NCBI GenBank assembly: GCA_022539475.1 | Contig: VCMS01000005.1 | Coordinates: forward strand, 434,001-498,000 | Origin: Gracilaria domingensis | Lineage: Eukaryota; Rhodophyta; Florideophyceae; Gracilariales; Gracilariaceae | Direction of reading: 5' to 3' | DNA length: 64,000 nucleotides | In this document: one piece after another, positions 56,991 through 64,000 of the stretch | Layout of the letters: every line of letters begins with the position of its first letter | Position numbering within the stretch: the stretch's first letter is position 1 | Notes under the pieces: generated by a model | What the model saw: the letters and a program-made list of their open reading frames with translations, nothing else | What the model was told of the DNA's origin: nothing | Databases searched by the model: none | Made by a program: the position numbers and the translations under genes

Positions 56991-57300
56991 GCGAAAACGT
57001 GCCCGCGGGTGGATGGGGTCGGTCGTGTTAGGGTAGGTACCCTAACACGACCGGACCCCCCCGCCCGCGGGCATAAAATCGTACATTTTTCAAAAAATCG
57101 GCCAAAACGTGCCCGCGGGCGGGGGGGTCCGGTCGTGTTAGGGTACCTACCCTAACACGAACGGACCCCCCCGCCCGAGGGCATAAAAAAGCACATTTTT
57201 TAAAAAACCGGCCAAAACGTGCCCGCGGGCGGGGGGTCCGTTCGTGTTAGGGTACCTACCCTAACACGAACGGACCCCCCCCCCACGCCCACGCGCACGT
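56991..57300. repeat. Tandem array of 110-bp units, each a GC-rich palindrome
   Basis: Units start at 56991, 57101 and 57211, exactly 110 bp apart; the third is cut short. Each opens with gcc/gcgaaaacgtgcccgcgg and contains two arms of about 30 bp built on gtgttagggta / taccctaacac, flanked by runs of G on one side and C on the other. The second half of each full unit is an A/T-rich spacer with gcataaaa and cattttt. No coding function is seen. Confidence 0.9.
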
Positions 57301-58424
57301 TCTGGCCATATTTTGGCACCATGCAGAGACCTCCCAAAACACCTTCCTCCACACCTCCCGCACTCATTACGGTGCACCTGCCCGCCAACACGTGAACGCT
57401 GCTGGCCACGTGGATTGGCGGGAGGTAAAAGAGCTGTATATACAACGCCGGCTATACATCAATGAGAGTATATCTCGAGTATTATAAGCTCTTAAAAAGC
57501 ACAATTCGAGAGCGCAGTGATTACTCGCATAAGTCTAAATCCACTACAACCACCTGTTCACAGACAAATTTTTAAACCGTTTTGCAGCGTTTCCAAACCT
57601 CCCAAAACACAGTTTGATGCATTACTCACAGTGTTTTTGTTGCAAGCACAATATACATTCATTAGACAAGACTCAACTAGTTTTCGTATCCAAATGATGC
57701 TCATCTAGTAAAAAGAACTCACGACCATGTGTTTGCTACAAGTTGTGTACTTATTGACAAACTACACTATTTACACTGCTCAGAGCAGCACGGTGACGAA
57801 CTACGAAAGCGCCTCAACACTTTCACGCACGAAAGTGGTAATGCGCCGGGATGAGCTGCAGATAAACAGAGTGATGACAGTAGGTAGCTACTTAAAATAC
57901 TCGCCACTCTTGTTTTCGGTGAAGATACAAATTCACCGATGATGTAGATGAGGTAATATCGTCTAGCATGAGCCCATCGGCTCTGGCTTTTTACGCTAAT
58001 ATCGAAATTTAATTGGTTCGTTCTGACGGGCTGGTAAACAGCAAAGAAGGCCTTCAACGATCATAGAATCCCTGAATTATAGTGGTAGTGGATTTCTCTG
58101 CGGAACACTAAAAGAACCAAATGGAGTTTTGATCAGCTAACTACTACATGATCTTCTCAGGTTTAGAGAACGGGGGCTGTAGCAGCTCCTATATGCTAAA
58201 TTCATTCAGTATAAAAATCTATGGAAGAAAAACGCAACCAGAGTGGTAGTTGAAAGCAAAACATATGGTAGTTATGAAAACCCTTCAGCCCGGCATGCTT
58301 GGGCTTGTAGCACATGACAATAGTTCCAATATTGAACTCCTATCGCTTCGCCTCTCGGTAACAAGGCCTGTCAGCAACAATACAAGAGAAGATATAAATC
58401 GACGTGTTGTAGAGATACCGTAAA
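57301..58424. other. AT-rich stretch, no gene recognised
   Basis: Between the hairpin array and the decayed transposase. Frames are short and unconvincing. Confidence 0.45.
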
Positions 58425-58474
58425 ATGCTGCCAAAGGTGTTAGTTCTTCTTCTGTTAAGAGCCGTTATAAAACT

Positions 58475-60618
58475 TCAGAGTTCCACTTCCAGAGCTATGA
58501 ATTGCTGCCGACTACGTTGTCGAGCAGCATTTGGAGGCTTCAATCTGCCACCGAAGAGACGAAATAGAGCTTTCATTACATCATGGCCCACTAATGCACC
58601 TATAATTATTCCAAGCAACGTCCGAGTACTGAGAGAAAATTTTTCTGATTGGGGCCGTGTCCTGCGCTCCCCATCAGATTTCAAAGAATTCCATCATGAA
58701 AGGAAAAATATGTCAATGTCTTTGTATGCTTTGGCCTCCATCATTCAAAGGAGATCTGCCTTGGTGAAGGTTCCATTCAGTAACCTGCCTTTCTTCGTCG
58801 TGGACAAATCTAAAGGCAAACTTCTGACAGAAAAGTTGCATTGCATGGAAGATAGATTTGCGTTTGTAAAGTTCTGGATTTGAGTACGTATCGTTCGAAA
58901 TGAACGTGACGCGGATCATCCGCTCTAAGCACTGCAATAGAAACATGATGATTCTATTGCAGTGCTTAGGGTCTCTGACTACAGTCTCTCGATTTCTGGA
59001 ATATTAATCAGTTCCAATATGCCGAGATGCAAGTTGCGTAACTGTTCGAAGCGAGCTCTCCTTGTTTCGAACAGACTGCATAGAAATAACCCCTGGATGA
59101 ATCTTATGGTCAAGGCGATTTTGATGGACGAGAGAATGAGAGATATGGAATTGGAACGCATGAAAATATCCGACTTGGATCTCGTCTCCCTTGTACGACG
59201 TAAGTTTCTTTCTCCTTCGCCTTTCTTTGCATATTCGAGAATAACTGAGTATGTCTTTCTGACGCTTTTAGTGTGGTTTTGGGAGAGTCCAGTGAATGAC
59301 GTAAGAACATTACCGCCTAAAGATGAGGGAGGTGCTTTGCATCTATGACAAGGGCTTTCCGTTTGGCTCCTATGAAGAGTAGACAGAATGTCCTTAGCCT
59401 CAGAATATCCGCACAAAAACTTGCTGAGGATGGCACACTCGATATACTGCGTCTTCGCCGATGAACTGAAAACCTTTCTGCATTAGATGTATAATTTGCT
59501 ACAGGACTTGACGAACAGATTCTTGAAGGATGTGCATCCTGGAATCGCGTAGAGACTTGCTAGAAACGAATGGCATTGCGTCTGCTTCAGATGCGAAAAC
59601 CTGTACCAGTGTTGTAGGAAAGTATGCCACTACTGTGAGGTCATCACGGATGCGCTTACGGCGTAGCTCGTCGGAGAAGTTGAGAAATATGAGGTGAAGA
59701 GTACAGGCGGTAACCGATGTTTTCTTTAGAGTTGTTGAAGACTTATCGGTGTATACATGCAGAATACCTACGAAAGATTCACTGTAACTTATTTCTTGGG
59801 AGTACCACACTATTCTACTATCCAAAGAGCGCATGACCATTTCCTTAAGTTCCGAGGTGGCGTCTCTTGCGAGAGAGCCGGACATGGGGTGAGATATTTT
59901 CGTGGAGTGGGTCTGAGGTATATGGTGGAAGAATGTGTTTTCGTTGTTAGCCAACTGGAGCTGTTTCACAAGTGTCTGAACGGAGGTCTCTCGTGTAGAG
60001 GGTGGCGCTGAACTTACATCCTTCTGGCGAGACAGTTCTTCGATTGAAACCGTCTTTTGAGGCTTATCGTTCGAAAATGGCGTTCTTCAGTTCTGTACAG
60101 CGCTTAGAACTTGTTATGGTCTCGTTGAATCGCTTTTGCGAGAATCGCGGGTCCCGAAGTAGCCCAATTAGCTCGTCTGCTTCACGATGACCAAGGTTGG
60201 AAGCTACTGAAGCCAGACAAACCGTGAGATAATCCATATGCAAATCACCGAGGGCCTCCTCAGAAGGCACTGGGCGTGGACTGCTTCCGTGTTCTGGCTC
60301 TAATGCCGCGGGACCCGGGGAAGGAGAAACACAATGCGAAGTGTCCGGAATGAGAGGGGCGCACGGAGTGGGGTCAACGCTGTCCTCGGACACCGGATGC
60401 TCGGGAAGGCGACAAGGGGCAGTGACCGTTTCGGAAGATGCGGGCGCGGGCGCGGAAAGCTTGAGACGCTTGCTTCTCCGAATGGGCCGCCTATTTTCAT
60501 CTTCCAGCGCGGCTTTCAGACGAAACGGGCAACGGTTAACATGCTGTTGAAGAGATAGCACTCCTCGGCGAGTAACGAACGGGCACCCACGCTTCTTATG
60601 TGTACAGTAGTAGATCAT
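58475..60618 (-). mobile_element. Decayed transposase, Plavaka-like (CACTA-related), tentative
   Basis: Reading right to left, an ATG at 60618 starts a protein with a C2H2-like finger (YYCTHKKRGCPF, then LQQHVNRCPF), a basic patch (RRSKRLKLS) and an acidic/Pro-rich region, stopping at 60064. A one-base shift then continues to 59499. There HVYTDKSSTTLKKTSVTACT, then FSDELRRKRIRDD and TVVAYFPTTL, resembles the block where Plavaka transposases have YSDKTxL and an RRKPS-type sequence. Left of that, coding traces at 59416-58475 are broken by many stops. An 18-bp hairpin interrupts it at 58925-58969. The family call rests on one block, so confidence is modest. Confidence 0.4.
58925..58969. repeat. 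Perfect inverted repeat, 18-bp arms, 9-nt loop
   Basis: Arm 58925-58942 (ctaagcactgcaatagaa) pairs exactly with 58952-58969. It sits inside the decayed transposase region, so it arose or arrived after that gene stopped being used, or it is part of the decay. Confidence 0.9.
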
Positions 60619-60948
60619 GGGAAGAAGAAATGAAGGAGAAACGACGACAAAGACGGCAAAAGAAGGTCATTGGAGGGGAGAAGGAGGTCAGGCGACAGTC
60701 AAGATCGACGTCAAGCTGGGAATGGAGAATATAATTTGAGTTTAAATCACGTGCTTTCGTTCAAAAAGGAACGTAGGTACACGTCAACCTCAACACAAGG
60801 GTGTACTTCTCGTATTATCTACCACTGGTTATAAACCTGAGGTTTCGCAACGTTGTACGCTGTACACCTGTCCAATCTCGCACAGAAAAATAAATCTCTT
60901 CCCTCCGCCGCCGCCGCCGCGCCTCCGCCGTCCGACCTATCGTTACCG

Positions 60949-61027
60949 TCGTGATCCGTGCCATCCACATCCTCGCGTTCTACTCCGGCGGAGTAGAACG
61001 CGAGGATGTGGATGGCACGGATCACGA
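60949..61027. repeat. Perfect 79-bp palindrome, 39-bp arms around one central base
   Basis: 60949-60987 is the exact reverse complement of 60989-61027, centred on G60988. The arm includes gatccgtgccatccacatcc. A GCC/CCG-rich run lies just left (60905-60930). Perfect arms of this length should be unstable, so it is probably recent or kept by selection. Confidence 0.92.
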
Positions 61028-61299
61028 GCGGCGCTCCGTCGTACCTTTCTCCGCCCTCGCACTCGCTACGAAGTAGAGTGCGGGGAAGAGAATGAGGTAC
61101 GCTTCATGTCCGCCTAATGGACGCCTCCATAAAGCGGACATCATCCGTATCTCACGGATGTATTCCGTGCAGTCTTTCCGTGCAATCTTTTTGTACGTGC
61201 TTCCATATCCTTCTACGTATCTTTGCTCTAAACTAACCAATCCTCACCACGTCTCTTCGCGCTCTGCGACATGTACACGGCAGAAAATAAGCTTTGGGT

Positions 61300-62150
61300 T
61301 ACTTTCGCGAGTTACTAGGTCCCTCGACTTCTCTAGCGCATCGTTTCTGTTTTGCTTTATCAATGGTACGTTCCATCGCATTTCAAATGTATCCAACGGA
61401 GCATTGACTAACTTGATCTTGAAAGAGGAAATGGAATTGGTCGTTTATCTGCCTCACTGTTCGGGATAGGCGATTCTGGTACTTGGTTGGGACATAGGCT
61501 GCATTCTCGTTTATCGCATCTTGCGGTATGTTTACTGCATGGGCATTCTTGGTGTCGTTGCTTGTGAGTTCTCGCTTCGACACCTTTCGCGTTTTACGAT
61601 GAATGGATTGCCGGTAATCTAACCGATCCCTTTTCTTCTTCTTCTTCCTTTTGCGATTTACTAGGTCCGTCGACTTTTCTAGCGCAACGTTTCTGTTTTG
61701 CACTATCAATGGTACGTTCCATCGCATTTCAAATGTATCCAATGGAGCATTGACTAACTTATGGATACTTTCTGCTTACGTATACAGGTAAATGACTTTT
61801 GATGCGGACGTTGCTCACGAGTTGCAGGTGCACGTTTTTAGGGGAATTGCGGTATGTTTGCTGCATGGGCATTCTTGGTGTCGTTGCTCGGGAGTTTTCG
61901 CTTCGACACCTTTCGCGTTTTACGATGAATGGATTGCTGGTAATCTAACCGATCCCTTTCCTTCTTCTTCTTCCTATTGCGGCTTACTAGGTCCCTCGAA
62001 CTTTCTAGCGCAACGTTTCTGTTTTAGTTTATCAATGGTACGTTCCATCGCATTTCAAATGTATCCAACGGAGCATTGACTAACTTATGGATACTTTCTG
62101 CTTGCGCATACAGGTAAATGACTTTTGATGCGTACGTAGCTCACCAGTTA
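61300..62150. repeat. Direct repeats of about 326-346 bp, two and a half copies
   Basis: The block beginning ttactaggtcc and running through caatggtacgttccatcgca to ggagcattgactaactt occurs at about 61312, 61658 and 61984. The block gcatgggcattcttggtgtc...gatggattgc...aaccgatccc occurs at about 61535 and 61865. Both copies 2 and 3 end in tacaggtaaatgacttttgatgc. Copies differ by scattered bases. No reliable reading frame is shared, so this is a tandem duplication of unknown DNA. Confidence 0.85.
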
Positions 62151-62159
62151 CAGGTGCAG

Positions 62160-62245
62160 GTTCCTCAAGTAGGGAACCATGCATCTGGGCATGGTTCCCT
62201 ACATGAGGAACGGAGAGGATGAGGCGCTTCGCGCCTCATCCTCTC
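62160..62245. repeat. Two adjacent hairpins
   Basis: The first has arms 62160-62182 and 62189-62211 (23 bp, one mismatch, 6-nt loop). The second, one base later, has arms 62213-62227 and 62231-62245 (15 bp, perfect, 3-nt loop). They follow directly on the direct-repeat block. Confidence 0.9.
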
Positions 62246-63410
62246 GGAGTGCGTATGTGTTCTACCGATACCGCAATTTGGTGCAGGTGCCCTCTGCGGC
62301 ATCTACAGCAGATTGCGCCTACACCCGCTTCATCATGGGGAAATGGTACATGCAATATAGCGAAGTAGTGGTTAGCAAAAGCGGTCGATAGAAAAATAGA
62401 TACGAATAAAACGGTATGATTTCATAATAGACATCATCTGTACTAGCAGCAGTATTCCATGCGTTGCAGGGTATCATTCTGCAGAAGGTATCTTGTAATG
62501 TGCACCCTAATGGAAACTGAACCTAGACTTCGCGAAATACCGTTCAGGTAGCCCTCGACTAAAGAACTAGCACGAGTGGAAAACCCACCAGTATTTACTG
62601 CACAGCGATTCTGGACGACCCAAGCAATTATCTTCAAATTTTGAAATAATTGATCTCGATATTTTTTCAAAAAATTTACTGGACGACCCTTGCCACTTTC
62701 TGGACGACCCTCGCCAAAAACTAGCATCTGCAAGAGACAGACGAAGCTAACACAGGTGCTCGTCGAAGGTTTTGTTTGCGTCGAACATGAAACGAAGCAC
62801 TCCGTTGTCCACAGCCCTCTTTTGTTCTGGCCGCTTTATATTTGGACCTTGTTCTGAACTTTTCGTACTCCACCCGTGCCATTCCTGACAAGTTGGGACT
62901 TTCTCCGCACTATACGTTACACTTTGGATGTTCCTTTCGCGCCCAACAGTTGGTTCTGTCTTGTTACGGCTGCAATTTCAATTATTAAGGAGTCTGGTCT
63001 ACTACATTTCTGTGCTGTTTACGGCTCTGACTGTTCTTTTTCCTGCTTCTTTCGCGCTTTGGCTGTCCTTGTTCTACTCTCCTTTCCACTGACATCTGAG
63101 AAGTCCTACATGACTTTGGTTAATACGCTTTTACAACCACTTCGTCTGGTTCCTTGTTTGGTTCGCCAAACACACTGCGCTCTTGTCACAGTACTACAGT
63201 CTGCTGGGAAGAGAATTGCTATAATCTTACTGTTATCCTTCGTTTCGTTTTTCTCCTGTCTCCTCTACACGGTTTATACCGTCAACGCAACCGCAGAGCC
63301 GATCTCGCCAGCCAGGACGCTACCGCTATCGCGCTCCCGAATACGCTCTGCCTGCTACCACAATCCTTCTATTGTCGCTACGATCGCGTTTTCACTGCCC
63401 TACTCCTGTT
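62246..63410. other. Right interior of the LTR element, no gene recognised
   Basis: A plus frame at 62876-63412 is open and hydrophobic but has no recognised family; it may be the element's own 3' untranslated part. Near 62611-62712 the phrase ctggacgaccc recurs three times. The segment from about 62850 to the polypurine tract is the likely native 3' end of the element. Confidence 0.4.
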
Positions 63411-63421
63411 GAGGGAGGGAG
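63411..63421 (+). promoter_or_regulatory. Polypurine tract of the LTR element
   Basis: An unbroken purine run (gagggagggag) ends at the base before the TG of the right LTR, where reverse transcription primes plus-strand synthesis. Confidence 0.75.
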
Positions 63422-63721
63422 TGTCAGTACTGCGAGCCCAATCAAAAAGCTGTCGTCCTCGCTGGACGACAGCAACGACCGAGCTCAACAGTGAGCTCAC
63501 AGACCTCGAGGTCTGTGAGCTGGTAGGGCAGATGAACGCTCAACGCTCGCACGCAGTCGCACGGAAGAAGAAGAGGAAAGTAATTGTTGGTTGTTTCTTT
63601 ATCGTAAAGTAAAGACACTAATCGGGCGCGAAGAGACCCGCCCCCCCAAAACTACGTATCCCTTTCGTTCTACTTTGATTGTACTAAGTACACTTGTTGC
63701 TGCTTTGACGTTTACACGACA
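63422..63721 (+). repeat. 3' LTR, 300 bp
   Basis: Partner of 42514-42813, same length, about 20 substitutions and no clear indel. In this copy the internal palindrome agctcacagacc/ggtctgtgagct is perfect. The target duplication CTGGC follows at 63722-63726. The remaining 274 bp of the window show no gene. Confidence 0.9.
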
Positions 63722-64000
63722 CTGGCTACAATATCTTTGATGCCATCAATCAAATGCAAACTCCAAAACCATGTCATCAGCTCCCACTCAGAATTTTCCA
63801 ATATTGACAGAATCCGTATGTTGCATACAGCAATACTGTTTGCACCAAACATAACGTAACGACAATAAGTCGAAACAAAAAGGCATTTTTCGATGACACT
63901 CTACCAAATGACAAAGGTCTCAGCTTTCGAACCAGCTAGAAGCTTTAAGAACCTCTCATTGGAAAAAGGAGACACACCATATTGTTCTCTTAAAGTTTCG

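Larger units (their letters stand above)
42514..63721 (+). mobile_element. 21.2-kb LTR retrotransposon (Copia type) with nested cargo
   Basis: The element is bounded by two 300-bp LTRs (42514-42813 and 63422-63721), each TG...CA, differing at about 20 positions by my count (about 93% identity). The identical pentamer CTGGC flanks it on both sides (42509-42513 and 63722-63726), as expected for an integrase-made target duplication. A polypurine tract (gagggagggag, 63411-63421) precedes the right LTR. The order protease, integrase, reverse transcriptase, RNase H makes it Copia type. Normal Copia elements are 5-10 kb, so roughly 14 kb of the interior (about 48.6-62.8 kb) was added by nested insertion or capture. 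Divergence of the LTRs and several stops in gag-pol show that it is old and not autonomous. Confidence 0.75.

Noticed and set aside
57001-57300. TTAGGG/CCCTAA motifs taken as interstitial telomere repeats
   Set aside because: Only one motif per arm per unit, always inside the larger palindrome and never in tandem.
62876-63412. Hydrophobic 178-codon frame before the polypurine tract, considered as an envelope-like gene
   Set aside because: No signal peptide, cleavage site or heptad pattern; hydrophobic runs here follow from T-rich DNA. More likely the element's 3' untranslated part.

Overview
This is eukaryotic nuclear DNA. Genes lie on both strands, coding regions are mostly uninterrupted, and the few introns I can place are short GT-AG introns (66-111 bp). 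The recognisable proteins are eukaryotic: a proteasome alpha-5 subunit, an elongin-B-like protein, a bZIP factor, a TPR-LRR protein of TONSOKU layout, and fragments of ECM29, serine palmitoyltransferase and an L-type lectin. Compact intron-poor genes mixed with old Copia, hAT and Plavaka-like elements suggest an alga, and I lean toward a red alga. That lineage call is inference; the sequence does not prove it.

Layout. 1-2643 (minus): the first 881 codons of a large basic, disordered protein that leaves the window on the left. 3.9-4.8 kb: a small single-pass membrane protein. 8.0-9.2 kb (minus): a three-exon secreted metallo-beta-lactamase-fold protein. 11.6-16.1 kb: a complete Cu(+)-ATPase and, divergent from it, an unknown 240-residue protein. 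16.9-17.2 kb: a tiny secreted Gly/Ala-rich protein. 17.2-21.7 kb: mostly non-coding. 21.7-30.3 kb is the gene-dense core: PSMA5, elongin-B-like protein, a GNAT-glyoxalase fusion, a bZIP factor with an altered DNA-contact residue, a TONSOKU-like protein, and the first of two related zinc-finger genes. The second is at 32.0-33.1 kb. From 35.9 kb the region decays: a 5'-truncated anthranilate synthase fragment that begins at a palindrome, a START-like pseudogene, then an apparently intact hAT transposase (38.6-40.9 kb).

The largest structure is at 42.5-63.7 kb. Two 300-bp LTRs, about 93% alike by eye, begin TG and end CA. They are flanked by the same 5-bp sequence (CTGGC at 42509-42513 and 63722-63726), and a polypurine tract precedes the right LTR. 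The simplest reading is one old Copia-type insertion grown to 21.2 kb. Inside are decayed gag-pol, an open antisense ORF with papain-fold-like features, broken pieces of three host genes (LCB2, ECM29, L-type lectin), a 110-bp tandem array of GC-rich hairpins, a decayed Plavaka-like transposase, a 79-bp palindrome and further repeats.

Short near-perfect inverted repeats with 10-39 bp arms recur between genes throughout the window and are not explained by any gene.
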